From an uncultured Succinivibrionaceae bacterium (lineage in GTDB: Bacteria > Pseudomonadota > Gammaproteobacteria > Enterobacterales > Succinivibrionaceae): a stretch of DNA of 49,548 bases. Shown here piece after piece: positions 25,888 through 35,581 of this stretch. Made by a program: the position numbers and the translations under genes. A model generated the notes under the pieces. It saw only the letters and a program-made list of their open reading frames with translations. It did no database searches and had not been told where the DNA came from. Position 1 is the first letter of the stretch; each line of letters starts with the position of its first letter. Location: contig CASEBB010000049.1 of the NCBI GenBank assembly GCA_949286015.1, positions 1 through 49,548 on the forward strand, written 5' to 3'.

Positions 25888-27233
25888 CTTAAGTACTGAG
25901 CGGTGGCTGTAGCCGTTGGTGCTACCGTAGATGTCTTCCCACACTGCAAAGTAAAGTAAAGTAAAAGCTTGCTGCCCAAGCAGCGCTGCTTAGTCCGCAG
26001 AGGGCTAAGTGCTTTGCAGTGGTGGTTCTCTTTTAGGTTTCTTCTTTTCCCTTTTTAGTTTTAGCTGTAGCTGTAATCAGCACCTTGAAGCGTCATAAGC
26101 AGTAGCAGCCACTGTAGCTGTAGCCGTGCATCTGAGCGCCGTGCAGCCCTGTAAAGCTCTCTTGAGCGCAAGCACCATTGCTGTCGTGGTAGCTCTTACT
26201 GGCAGTGGTGGCACCGAGAGTAGCTTTACCGTGGCTCTTTGTCCGCTGAGGCCTGCTCTGTCCATAGGGGAGAGCTCAGCCTGTGCGGTGCGGCTCTGCC
26301 GGTGTTGCATCTCTGGCTTGTGTCACGGAACGCAGTAGCTGAACAGAGCACCGCGTAGCATGCCGCCTCTAATGGCGGTGGTGCCGAGGCGCAGTGGCAG
26401 AGCTCGCTACCGCGCAAGCCTTACCACCTTTAGGCCGAGACTGGTGCTGTTAGGTGCTAGCGTTGCTGCTAAGAGCGCGGAGTAGTGTTGCTGCCACTTA
26501 AGGGCAGCGTATCAAGCGCTGCTACTGCTACTCAGCAGGGGCGTGATTGCTTTAGCTGTGCGCTGCTGCTTAAGTCTACAAGGCCATGCGCTCTAGCACC
26601 CAAGTAGAGGCGGTGTTTGCGTCTGCGTAAGTGTTTGGTGCTTTACTCTGGTGCGCAGTGGTGCTGTTGGCTCGTGTTGATACGCTCAAAGAGCTGCACT
26701 TGTGGGGCACCTGTAAGCGCACCATGTGCCTAACCTCCAAGCCAAAGGCACCAAGAGGTGCTGGCATGGCACCGCAGCTTAGCAGTGCATGCAGATAGTG
26801 GCAGCTACTGTGGCTTTAGAGTCAGGGCACACCTTGTGGCCCACTCTTAAGGAAGCTTCAGGCAGCGTCATGCAGCAGCTGATAGCCGGTAGCCTCAATT
26901 GTACTCACCTTAGTACAGCAAGGCGTGACAGGGCACAGCAAGCGGGAGCAAAGCTAAGTTTGCTGACACGGGAAAAGAACAGAGCGTAGAGAGAAAAGAG
27001 AGGACAGGCGCGGGACGCCACTGGCGGTAAGAACTGCTCAAGATAGCCTTTGCAGGATCAGAGCAGCTACGGAATAAAACACAACAGTAACTGCCAGCGC
27101 GCTGTGACGTCGCTGGAGTTGTTTTCCTTTAGCCCACTCACGTTTTTGCTGCAAGTCCTTGGCTTTACTGTCACCAGTGGGCGGGGAATTGTGTACTCCC
27201 TTTTTTGCAACAACGCAACGCGGAACTTTTCTC
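25888..27233. other. Gene-free 1.35 kb inside the arginine cluster
   Basis: No convincing frame on either strand. A run of AAAGT pentamers lies at 25948-25966. No hairpin plus T run was found after argB. Confidence 0.5.
25948..25966 (+). repeat. Pentanucleotide run (AAAGT)x3
   Basis: Three perfect tandem copies of AAAGT plus AAAA. The same unit recurs at 34892-34908. Confidence 0.7.
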
Positions 27234-27965
27234 ATGAGTACTGAAGAACAATCTGGTGCGGGCTCGATCGAGCATCAAGACACCGAGACCACCACCCAAA
27301 ACGAGACCAAGGCGGCGGTGCCAGGTAACTTTGCGCCTACCCCTTCTATCAACTTAAATCCTGATCTCTTTCAGGGCGTGTCGGTTGACGACCTCTACCA
27401 GCATGCGATTAAGCTGCATGAGCGCAAGAGCCTCAACACGCTCGAGCTGAACAAGATCGCGCAAGCCTTACAAGAGGTGCAGGCGATCTTAATTGAGCGC
27501 AATCAGGACAACTTCACCATTCGTCAGGCGCGTCTCTCGGACATCGACAGTCTCTATAACATGGTGAACTACTGGTACCAGCAGGGTGAGAACTTACCAC
27601 GTGCGCGTGAGGATATCATTCGCAACATTCAGTCGTTTGCGGTCTGTGTGCGCCAGGGCGTGGTGTTAGGTTGTGCCTGCCTGTACGTTTACGATAGCGG
27701 TTTGGCGGAGATTCGCTCGTTAGGCGTTAACCCTACGATTCAGCGCCAAGGCCAAGGCCGCGCCATTGTGGAGTTCCTTCTGCACCGTGCTCAGCAGTAC
27801 GACATCAAGAAGGTGTTTGTGCTGACGCGCAATCCTAAGTTCTTTGCCAAGGTGGGCTTTACTCTGACCACCCGCGAGGCGCTGCCAGAGAAGATCCTCA
27901 AAGACTGCGAGCACTGCCCAAAGCAAGACCACTGTGACGAAGTGGCCTATGAGATCAATCTCTAA
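27234..27965 (+). CDS. argA: Short N-acetylglutamate synthase (single GNAT domain)
   Basis: A 243-residue protein. The first 100 residues are an acidic, Thr/Gln-rich extension and a helical region. From about residue 98 there is a GNAT acetyltransferase domain: FTIRQARLSDIDSLYNMV, then GLAEIRSLGVNP and QRQGQGRAIVEFLL (acetyl-CoA pyrophosphate loop), and TRNPKFFAKVGFT. The C-terminus CEHCPKQDHCDEVAYEI is the cysteine pattern I know from short bacterial N-acetylglutamate synthases that lack the kinase-like domain. The first step of arginine synthesis, acetylation of glutamate, is therefore the best prediction, supported by its place between argB and argD. The start MSTEEQ has GGAA about 9 bases upstream. 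The domain layout differs from the two-domain ArgA of enterobacteria. Confidence 0.82.
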   Translation: MSTEEQSGAGSIEHQDTETTTQNETKAAVPGNFAPTPSINLNPDLFQGVSVDDLYQHAIKLHERKSLNTLELNKIAQALQEVQAILIERNQDNFTIRQARLSDIDSLYNMVNYWYQQGENLPRAREDIIRNIQSFAVCVRQGVVLGCACLYVYDSGLAEIRSLGVNPTIQRQGQGRAIVEFLLHRAQQYDIKKVFVLTRNPKFFAKVGFTLTTREALPEKILKDCEHCPKQDHCDEVAYEINL

Positions 27966-28184
27966 AAGAGAGCTTAAGCTCGCAACCGCGTTACGTTGTT
28001 CGCTGTGAGGTTGGGGCTAAAGGTCTTAACAGGCAGTAGTCAAGCTGCAGCTTACGGGGCTACCAGAGCGCCAGCTCCTCTCTGGCCAAAGGCCAGACGC
28101 TGCACTCAGACCGTTCTCTCGATAACAATAGAGAGCGGTGTAGCCGTGCATTGCAGTGTAGTGAGTGACTAAGTAACCATGAGT

Positions 28185-28277
28185 GTAAGTAACCTCAAAG
28201 CGCCTGACGGTGCCTTATCTCGAGAGTAGCGCCTCAGCAAACGCCTCCTCTTTTGAGATTTGCCTTTAGGGATACGC
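28185..28277 (+). repeat. Dispersed repeat family A, copy 2
   Basis: Matches 14354-14481 without the central insert: CTTATCTCGAGAGTAGCG, CCTCAGCAAA, TTTTGAGATTTGCC and TAGGGATACGCAC. Confidence 0.75.
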
Positions 28278-28288
28278 ACCTGAGTTAA

Positions 28289-28301
28289 GGGGCGGGCGCT
28301 G
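28289..28301 (+). repeat. 13-mer GGGGCGGGCGCTG, copy 4 of 6
   Basis: Exact copy 12 bases after repeat family A copy 2 and 189 bases before argD. Confidence 0.7.
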
Positions 28302-28447
28302 CTTAAGAATCATGTTTCCATGGTGGTAACGCCGCCGCTTTGCTTGCTACCTTGCTTCCTTGCTACCTTGCTGAGCCTTGACGCTCCTCACCTCTACCGC
28401 TTTTACTTTTTCTTGTGAGCAGGTTCGCTCCTTAAGAAGCTTAAGGC

Positions 28448-28467
28448 TACTGTACTGTACTGTACTG
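28448..28467 (+). repeat. Pentanucleotide run (TACTG)x4 in the argD leader
   Basis: Four perfect tandem TACTG units ending 22 bases before the argD ATG. Copy-number changes here would alter promoter or leader spacing. Confidence 0.85.
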
Positions 28468-28489
28468 CTCACCGCCAGTTTTGCCAAAA

Positions 28490-29704
28490 ATGAAGATTAC
28501 AAGAAAGACTTTTGATGAAGTCATGGTGCCATGCTATGTGCCACAGGACATGGTCTTAGAGCGGGGCCAAGGCTGCTACCTCTTTGATATGTCCGGTCGC
28601 AAGTATGTCGACTTTACTGCGGGCATCGCCGTTAACTGCTTAGGCCACAACCACAAGGGCGTGGTGGATGTGATCTCCAAGCAGGCCTCGCGCTTAATCC
28701 ACGTCAGCAACATCTTTACGAACAACCAGACGCTGACTCTGGCCTCGAAGCTGGTAAAGCTTACCGGCTATGAAAAGGTGTTTTTTGTGAACTCCGGTGC
28801 CGAGGCGAATGAGGCCGCACTGAAGTTAGCCCGCCGCGTTGCTTTTGACGACTACGGTGAGGAGAAGTGCGAGATCATCTCCTTTGCCCACAGCTTCCAT
28901 GGCCGTACTCTGTTCTCAGTGACGGTAGGTGGCCAGCCAAAGTACTCAACCGGTTTCGGCCCTGTGCCAGGTGGCATTACGCACCTGCCATTTAACGATA
29001 TCGAGACCTTAAAGAACACCATCTCGGATAAGACCTGCGCCGTGATGATGGAAGTGATCCAAGGTGAGGGCGGTATCTTACCTGCTGATCTCGACTTTAT
29101 CCGTGCGGTACGTGAGCTGTGTGATCAGCATCATGCGCTCTTAATCTTTGATGAGGTGCAAACGGGTGTCGGTCGTACTGGTTCCTTCTACGCCTATGAG
29201 CAAGTGGGAGTGCGTCCTGACATCCTCACTACGGCAAAGGGCTTAGCTGCGGGTGTGCCTATTGGAGGTATTCTGACCTCGACTCAGATTGCTGCGCACT
29301 TTAAGCCAGGTACCCATGGCTCGACCTTCGGTGGTAATCCTTTAGCCTGTGCGGTGGGCTCGTATGTGGTCGATAAGGTCAGTGATCCGGCCTTCTTACA
29401 GCACGTCACGGAGATGGGTGAGTTCTTACGCGCGGAATTAGCGCGCTTAAATGAGAAGTACCAAGTCTTTAAGGACATCCGTGGCAGAGGCTTGTTAATT
29501 GGCGCTGAGCTCAATCCTGAATATGACGGCAAGCTGGCGACGCTGCAGAAGCTATGCACTAAGCATCAGCTGCTGGTACTGACGGCGGGCTCTAATGTGA
29601 TGCGCTTAGTGCCACCTCTGATTATCACTAAGGCTGTGATCAAAGAGGGCATGAAGCTCTTAGAGCGGGCGCTGCAAGATCTGCAAGCCGAGGCTCAAGC
29701 TTAA
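28490..29704 (+). CDS. argD: Acetylornithine aminotransferase
   Basis: A 404-residue class III PLP aminotransferase that makes N2-acetylornithine from the semialdehyde with glutamate; many ArgD proteins also serve lysine synthesis. Visible motifs are VFFVNSGAEANEAALKLAR (near 98-116), SFHGRTLFSVTVGGQPKY, MMEVIQGEGG, LIFDEVQTGVGRTG (near 220), ILTTAKGLAAGVPIG with the PLP lysine (near 250) and HGSTFGGNPLACAV. The start at ATG 28490 is preferred; an in-frame TTG three codons earlier is possible. Neither has a clear ribosome binding site, which is unusual here and may be linked to the TACTG repeats just upstream. It is followed by a strong terminator. Confidence 0.95.
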   Translation: MKITRKTFDEVMVPCYVPQDMVLERGQGCYLFDMSGRKYVDFTAGIAVNCLGHNHKGVVDVISKQASRLIHVSNIFTNNQTLTLASKLVKLTGYEKVFFVNSGAEANEAALKLARRVAFDDYGEEKCEIISFAHSFHGRTLFSVTVGGQPKYSTGFGPVPGGITHLPFNDIETLKNTISDKTCAVMMEVIQGEGGILPADLDFIRAVRELCDQHHALLIFDEVQTGVGRTGSFYAYEQVGVRPDILTTAKGLAAGVPIGGILTSTQIAAHFKPGTHGSTFGGNPLACAVGSYVVDKVSDPAFLQHVTEMGEFLRAELARLNEKYQVFKDIRGRGLLIGAELNPEYDGKLATLQKLCTKHQLLVLTAGSNVMRLVPPLIITKAVIKEGMKLLERALQDLQAEAQA

Positions 29705-29791
29705 GCTGAAGCCAAAGCTTAAGCTTAGGCTTATGCTCAATAGAGGCAGGTGCTAACGATCACTTGCCAGCGTGCGCCATTAGCGCCATGA

Positions 29792-29833
29792 AGCAGGCAG
29801 CGTTACACCAGCGCTGCCTGTTTTGCTTTTGGA
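29792..29833 (+). terminator. Rho-independent terminator after argD
   Basis: The stem CAGGCAGCG/CGCTGCCTG with a 9-base loop is followed by TTTTGCTTTT. It closes the arginine series before dgkA. Confidence 0.85.
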
Positions 29834-29944
29834 GCACAGACACTTGGAGAGTGGCGGACTTATCGGTATAGTGTGCTCTCTTGTAGACATAGCGTAGCGT
29901 GCTCTGCGCCCTTGCGGAGCCTGCACAAGGATAAAGGTATCTTT

Positions 29945-30307
29945 ATGGGCAAACCAGGTGCTACTGGCGTCAAGCGTATTTTTAAAGCAGCCATCTATAG
30001 CAAGCAAGGCCTCAAGGCCGGCCTTAAGTATGAGGCGGCTTTACGCCAAGAGCTGGCGCTGGGTATTGTGCTGACCTTGCTGGCGTTTGCGGTAGCCGAT
30101 AGTACGGTCGAGTTTTTACTGTTAGTGCTGTTACCGTGGCTGACTTTTGTGGTGGAGATTTTAAACTCGGCGATTGAGGCGGTGGTTGACCGCTTTGGTG
30201 ATGAGTATCACGAGCTCTCGGGACGGGCCAAGGATTTAGGCTCAGCGGCGGTTATGGTGATGCTGTTTTTAACCGGCTTGACGTGGCTGGCTATTCTCAT
30301 TTGGTAG
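29945..30307 (+). CDS. dgkA: Diacylglycerol kinase (prokaryotic DgkA type)
   Basis: A 120-residue integral membrane kinase that phosphorylates diacylglycerol to phosphatidate, recycling lipid released during osmoregulated glucan and lipopolysaccharide modification. An amphipathic N-terminus (GVKRIFKAAIYSKQGLKAGL) is followed by three membrane helices. The catalytic motif EILNSAIEAVVDRF and the following HELSGRAKDLGSAAV stretch match the DgkA signature with its essential Glu and Asp. The length is that of the family. The start MGKPGATG has AAGG about 8 bases upstream; the longer open frame from 29873 is not natural. It is transcribed alone. Confidence 0.95.
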   Translation: MGKPGATGVKRIFKAAIYSKQGLKAGLKYEAALRQELALGIVLTLLAFAVADSTVEFLLLVLLPWLTFVVEILNSAIEAVVDRFGDEYHELSGRAKDLGSAAVMVMLFLTGLTWLAILIW

Positions 30308-30723
30308 CACGCAAAAGCTGCCGTCACTACCTCTGTGGTGAACTACACCGCAGCGACGCCCAAGCCGTGACCTGCACGCAGGACGCGGCTGGGGGAGAAC
30401 CGCTGGGACAGCTTATTGATGTGACCTCGTACCGGAAATGGCGCAGACACCCCTGTGCGTTACGCCGGTGTGGCTGGTATAGTGAGTGGTACATCATGCA
30501 GCTGTTGCTGCGTCTCAGCTGCCGCTTAACTCTGCCGAGATAAGTGGTATGCTTCTTTACACATGCGCTGACGTGACCCGCAGACGCTGCTACCGTTTTT
30601 TACCGGTACAGGCGTCCTTGATAGGTCGCATTTAGCGGAAATAGCACACCTAGACCCATACACCGTGCTCTAGCATGCAGCTGAGCCCGTTCTTGTGGGC
30701 TACACCTGAATAGGCGACCCTTC
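30308..30723. other. Gap of 416 bp between dgkA and the TadA fusion gene
   Basis: I see no gene, repeat or clear signal in it. Confidence 0.4.
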
Positions 30724-32181
30724 ATGTCACGTCTGACCAACCAGCAATTACTCGCTTTGGTGCCAGAGCAATGGCGGCAGCAAGCTAAGTTTAGTTACTC
30801 CAAGGTGCAGGACAAGTACACCGTCTACTTGTCTGAAGGCTTTGATTACGATCCCCAACTGCAGCGCACCAAGGAAAAGCGTAAGCTGCTGGGCTACATT
30901 AAAAAGGGCCAGTGGATAATTAGTGCCAAGTTTGCGCATGAGCAAGAGCTGGCGCAGCGTGATCAGCAAATTGATGATTTGCTGCAGAGCTTCGATGAGA
31001 TGGCCGCATTACAGGTGCAACAGCAGGGTGTGCCTACCTTGCAGCAAATGCAAGCTTACTCCCAGCAGCAAGCGCAAAATTTGGCGCTGCATAGCGAGGA
31101 TCTACAGCTGATGCAGGAGCATCAGGTGCAAGCTGAGACTTTGGCTTTTAACTTATCGCAGTCGATGTTAAGCCAAGCAGCCTCTGTAGCCACAGAAAAA
31201 GTGGTGTCTGCTATCCAAGCGTCCTATAGTGGGAGTGGCCAGCCTTTTGGTGATGATAGTGATTTCATTGCCTCTCCTGTCACCATCGTCAGGCTGCTCT
31301 CAGGTGGCGTCGACATGTCGCAGTTTGCCGCTGATTCTGCTAACAAGAAAGCAGCCTCTAGCCTAACACCGTCACAAAACGCCTTTTCTGCCGCTGTTGC
31401 TGCGGCTGTGGCTACGGCCAGTATTGCCCAGAGTACAGCTCCGGTAGAACCAGCGGCACCCGAGCCTGCTCCAGCCCCAGCGCAACCATGGATTGATTGC
31501 ACGACCTTACCTGAGTGGCAGCAGGCGGTGCATGAGTTCTTTATGTCTAAGGCCTTGCAGCAGGCCGAGCTTGCCCAGATGGAGGGTGAGGTGCCTGTAG
31601 GTGCGGTGCTGGTCAATGACTCTGGTGAGATCGTGGCCACGGGCTATAACCTTACCATTAAGCTGCATGATGCCACTGCCCATGCCGAGGTGCGCGCGAT
31701 TCGCGCTGCGGGTACCATCCTAAAAAACTATCGGCTTAACGACCTCACGCTCTATGTGACCTTAGAGCCATGCTGCATGTGCGTGATGGCTGCTATCCAT
31801 GCGCGTATCAAGGCCATTGTCTTTGGTACCCCTGATCCACGTACTGGTGCTTGTGGCTCGGTGTTTAACCTCAGTGGTGATAGCCACCATAACCACCATT
31901 TGCAGGTCATTGGCAATGTTTACCAAAAGGAGTGTGCGCAGCAGCTCAGCTCCTTTTTTCAGCACAAGCGCGATGAGGAGCGCCAGCGCAAGTCCCAACT
32001 GACGCCAGAGCAGATTGCCGCTCAAGAACAAGCAGCTGCAGACAAGCAGCGCCGCCAAGAGCTGAAGCAGGCCAAAGAGGCGCGTGCAGCGGAGAAGCGC
32101 CGTAAGCGTGAAGAGGTTTTGGCCGCTCGCGCCGCTCAGGACAGTGAGGCAGCCAAGAATCCTGAGCCACAGGATAAGTAG
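30724..32181 (+). CDS. tadA: tRNA adenosine deaminase TadA with a long N-terminal extension
   Basis: A 485-residue protein, about three times the normal TadA length. Residues from about 265 to 415 are a complete TadA domain: GEVPVGAVLVNDSGEIVATG, then HDATAHAEVRAIR (zinc His and catalytic Glu), TLEPCCMCVMAAIHARI (two zinc Cys) and the FG-x-DPRTGACGS loop. It should convert A34 to inosine in tRNA-Arg(ACG). The N-terminal part has a small folded segment (residues 20-75, with KYTVYLSEGFDYDPQ and GYIKKGQWIISAKF) whose pattern recalls the N-terminus of IS1634-type transposases. A Gln-rich coiled region and an Ala/Pro linker follow. The last 60 residues are a Lys/Arg/Ala helix. TadA function is certain by motif; the role of the extension is unknown. 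Confidence 0.9.
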   Translation: MSRLTNQQLLALVPEQWRQQAKFSYSKVQDKYTVYLSEGFDYDPQLQRTKEKRKLLGYIKKGQWIISAKFAHEQELAQRDQQIDDLLQSFDEMAALQVQQQGVPTLQQMQAYSQQQAQNLALHSEDLQLMQEHQVQAETLAFNLSQSMLSQAASVATEKVVSAIQASYSGSGQPFGDDSDFIASPVTIVRLLSGGVDMSQFAADSANKKAASSLTPSQNAFSAAVAAAVATASIAQSTAPVEPAAPEPAPAPAQPWIDCTTLPEWQQAVHEFFMSKALQQAELAQMEGEVPVGAVLVNDSGEIVATGYNLTIKLHDATAHAEVRAIRAAGTILKNYRLNDLTLYVTLEPCCMCVMAAIHARIKAIVFGTPDPRTGACGSVFNLSGDSHHNHHLQVIGNVYQKECAQQLSSFFQHKRDEERQRKSQLTPEQIAAQEQAAADKQRRQELKQAKEARAAEKRRKREEVLAARAAQDSEAAKNPEPQDK

Positions 32182-32926
32182 CCTGCTGCTGTTGCCTTAC
32201 AGCTGTAAAGTAGGGGGGGTAAGCTGAACGTCTTGCCCGCTACGTGACTTGGCCGCAACTGGGTAATTGCCACCCATAAAGGCCTTATTGCCCGCGTGCA
32301 GGGGGCCGCGCGGCTGTAAAGCGCTGTGTCATATACTCGACAATACTCGCTCCGTAACAGCTCCACCACTTGCCACCATTGCCGCTCTAGGCGCTCTCTG
32401 CCTTTATCTAGACTTTACTTACATTTAAGCACGCAATCGTGCCCGCGCTGAGGCTGCGGGGCATGGGTGTTTACCTAGGAGCGTGGGTGCCCATAAGCCC
32501 GTATTTTGGCCACACAGAGGGTCTTGGCCCGATCTTGGTGGTGAACCGCAAAATAAGCGAGCGTCAGCGCTCTGGCGCGAGCGCTCTTGGTATCAAGAGT
32601 GCACCCTTTGTGACAAGTTATACACCTCCCTGTAGTTGTTAGCATGCATGCTGCAACGGGAAGTGGTAATGCTCTGTTGCTGTGCAATAACGGGGATCAT
32701 TCAGCAAAAAACATAGTTCTTGGGATCTAAACCCTGTGATCTCAAGGGCACCCTATAAACCTGTGAGAGATACTTCTGTGCACTTGTGTGCGGATTTGTT
32801 TCGTAACACAGCAGGAGAGCAGGTTTACATCATGTCGAGATTTTGCGCTTTTGCCTCTGAGGTTGTTCACGAAGCTCTCCCATGGTAAGGGCGCTCCGTG
32901 CCAAGGTTTTAAGGGGACAAAAGCAC
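32182..32926. other. Gap of 745 bp before the chemotaxis receptor gene
   Basis: No gene is supported. A run of seven G stands at 32213-32219. No promoter was recognised with confidence. Confidence 0.4.
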
Positions 32927-34534
32927 ATGCACTGGTATCTGGCTTTATCACTGCGCACTAAGCTCGTCTTGAGCTTTGCTTTGGTTATCCTGTTCACCTT
33001 AATCATTACCATCAGCGCGCTGTGGTCAATGCAGAATTACCGCAATGTCGCTGACTACTTCCATTGGACGTTAGCCGAGCGCTATCAGCGCATGGAAAAG
33101 ACGTTGGTGGCTACCCTCCAAACGGAAGAAGATATCCTCATCTTCATCAACGACTACCAAAACACCCCTTCCGTCCTGCCTAACGCCGAAGCCAGCCTCA
33201 GATCCTTAAAGCAATACTCAGATAACCTGCAAATGGCGCGTTTTCCTACCGAGATCGGCGCCGTTAAAGACAGCTCTGAGCAAATCATTGCGACCTTTAA
33301 TGACAAGGTCAAGCCCTTAGTAATGCAAGGCAATGTTGAGGAGGCTACTAAAGTCTACGTCAATGAGCTGATGCTCCTCTTCTCCCGCTCGACCTCCAAT
33401 GTCAATAAAGTGCGCGCCGCGCAGATTGATGAGGTCTTAGGTCATGCCGAAGATGCCGCTTCGGTCGCGCCAATGTTTGTAGTGTCAATTGTGGCCGCGA
33501 TCTCTGTCGTTATCTCCTTGCTGATCGCTACGATTACTGCCTCCTACTGCAAAAAGGCCATCTATCTTATTAGTGATGGTGTCAAGCGCTTAGAGCAGCA
33601 AGACCTCAAGACCCCACTGGAAATGGACTATTACGATGAGTTTGGCCGCTTAGCCACAGTTATGGAGAGCCTGCGCTTAAAGCTCAATGAGGTCATCAGT
33701 GAGATCTTTGCCGTGAGCAATGCCTCGCAAAAGGCCATGAACACCATGGTCAATGACATGGAAAAGCTCTCGCAAAACGCAAAGGATACTGAATCGCGTG
33801 CCTTAACGGTGGCTGCCTCTTCTGACGAAATGGTTTCTACCACTCGTGAGATTGCTGCCAGCTGTGAGCAAGCTACCACGCTCTCTGGTCAGTCGCGTGA
33901 AATCACCTCCGAGGGTATCATTAAAGCAAAGGGCACCATTGCTGACATCAATCAGCAGTCTGATCAGACCAAGAGCGACAGCAAGCAGATTGCGACCATG
34001 ATTAACCAGTCGCGCAGCATCTCCTCGATTGTGGGTACCATTGATGAGATTGCCTCGCAGACTAACTTGCTGGCCTTAAATGCTGCTATTGAGGCGGCAC
34101 GTGCTGGTGAGGCCGGTCGAGGCTTTGCGGTGGTGGCAGATGAGGTGCGCGCCCTTGCCAGTCGTACCAGCTCATCGACCAATGAGATTGTGCAAATGGT
34201 CTCGCTGATCGAAAAGGACGCTAATAAGGCTACCCAGTCGATGGAGCGCTCCATGTCTGATATGGAGAGCATCGCCAAAGAGACGTCCAGCCTTGAGGAT
34301 GTCTTCAGTGAGATCTTGAGTCACGTCAATGAGGTGGATACGCAAATCACCCAGATCGCCGCTGCGGTAGAAGAGCAATCGACAGCTACTGCCGAGATCT
34401 CTCAGCACATGCAGTCGCTCAGCAGCATCGCCCAAGATGTGGCACAGGTCGCACAGACGACTACGTCTTCGCTGCAAGATTGCACCAAGAGCATTGATCA
34501 GCTGCATCTGAAGATGAGCAACTTTAAGCTTTAA
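32927..34534 (+). CDS. Methyl-accepting chemotaxis protein
   Basis: A 535-residue transducer. A first membrane helix (residues about 12-32, [20 protein letters not shown]) and a second (about 183-205, [20 protein letters not shown]) enclose a periplasmic four-helix-bundle-type sensory domain of about 150 residues. A HAMP segment follows ([20 protein letters not shown]), then a long coiled coil with the signalling hairpin [20 protein letters not shown] and [15 protein letters not shown] near residues 368-415. It would signal through CheA and CheW to the flagellar motor; no che or flagellar genes are in the window. The start MHWYLALS is chosen for AAGGGGA 8 bases upstream. There is no C-terminal CheR-binding pentapeptide; it ends in MSNFKL. 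Confidence 0.95.
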   Translation: MHWYLALSLRTKLVLSFALVILFTLIITISALWSMQNYRNVADYFHWTLAERYQRMEKTLVATLQTEEDILIFINDYQNTPSVLPNAEASLRSLKQYSDNLQMARFPTEIGAVKDSSEQIIATFNDKVKPLVMQGNVEEATKVYVNELMLLFSRSTSNVNKVRAAQIDEVLGHAEDAASVAPMFVVSIVAAISVVISLLIATITASYCKKAIYLISDGVKRLEQQDLKTPLEMDYYDEFGRLATVMESLRLKLNEVISEIFAVSNASQKAMNTMVNDMEKLSQNAKDTESRALTVAASSDEMVSTTREIAASCEQATTLSGQSREITSEGIIKAKGTIADINQQSDQTKSDSKQIATMINQSRSISSIVGTIDEIASQTNLLALNAAIEAARAGEAGRGFAVVADEVRALASRTSSSTNEIVQMVSLIEKDANKATQSMERSMSDMESIAKETSSLEDVFSEILSHVNEVDTQITQIAAAVEEQSTATAEISQHMQSLSSIAQDVAQVAQTTTSSLQDCTKSIDQLHLKMSNFKL

Positions 34535-34560
34535 GCTGAGCCTTGCTCCTGCTGTTAACA

Positions 34561-34600
34561 AAAGAGGTGGTTGTAGCGTTTGCAGCCGCCTCTTTTTGTT
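34561..34600 (+). terminator. Rho-independent terminator after the chemotaxis receptor gene
   Basis: The stem AAAGAGGTGGTTG/CAGCCGCCTCTTT with a 9-base loop is followed by TTGTTTT, 26 bases past the stop codon. Confidence 0.9.
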
Positions 34601-34891
34601 TTGGGGGACAGCATGCGGCCTTATCATCATGAGCAGTAGCAGCAGAGGCAGAAGCGTCTTGCGGCCCGTCAGTGCGCTATATGCCCGTTCCTCAAGCTAA
34701 GTTAGCTGGCGCAGCGCGGCGTTACATCAGAGTGGTGTAACTTCATGTAGGCAGGCATTGCTCTGGTGTCCTCAAGGTGTCTGCCCTCATCTTTGGAGGC
34801 GCGTGTAGCCGTGCTGTCTTTGTTGCTGCTTGAGGTAAGGATACCACTCAGGGGTAAGGCACTGTTTTCTCAGCGGGCAAAGGGTCTCGGG

Positions 34892-34908
34892 TAAAGTAAA
34901 GTAAAGTA
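34892..34908 (+). repeat. Pentanucleotide run (AAAGT)x3
   Basis: Three tandem AAAGT units, the same unit as at 25948-25966. Confidence 0.7.
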
Positions 34909-35568
34909 GGGTGTGCCGCCGTCTGTGGGGGCCGGATCTCATGATCTCGCTGCTGTCAGGAGCTTTTGCGGTTACTGCCACTGGGTACAGCCCTAAGCTT
35001 TGGATGCAGCATCAACTGTAGAGACGCCTCATATCTCCACTTACGCGCATATGCTCCGTAGCCACCTCTGCCGCCTTTGCCCTGTGCCTGAGAGTGGCAC
35101 TTTAGAGCTAAGCTCATATCTCTGCCCTTTTGCCCCGCAAGAGCATACCCTAACATGCCCCATGATCTCCCGCGTCGTGAGGGGCTTTTGCAACAAGACC
35201 ACGGGGATTTTGCTCAAATCTCCCTAAACATGCCATAATGAGGGCGCTTTTGCGGCAGCGGTAAGCTGCACTTACCGAGGTTGGCTCCCTTGAGGGGAGC
35301 AGTCCAAGTTAAGCTCTCCTTGCTGTTGTCCGCTACTGTAAGAGTCTGTTTCTGTTTGCAGAGACCGCTTTTGCTAAGAGTAAAGCTGCACTAAGTAGGT
35401 GTTTATCATCACGCCTGCGCTCTTACTGCTTCACCGCTGCGCTGCTGTGAACTCTCTTATTGCCTCTTACTGCTGCTGTGTTCTTCACTGCTCACACGCT
35501 TTCGCTGCGCTTGGCGCTTGCGCTCACGGCTCTAGTTAGGCTCTACTCAGGGGTAGAGGCGGCGAGCA

Positions 35569-35581
35569 GGGGCGGGCGCTG
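35569..35581 (+). repeat. 13-mer GGGGCGGGCGCTG, copy 5 of 6
   Basis: Exact copy preceded by GAGGCGGCGAGCA and followed by TAAGC as in copy 3. Confidence 0.7.

Larger units (their letters stand above)
27966..28489. other. Gap between argA-like gene and argD, repeat-rich
   Basis: 524 bp with family A copy 2 (28185-28277), a 13-mer copy (28289-28301) and four tandem TACTG units just before argD. No gene is supported. Confidence 0.55.
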
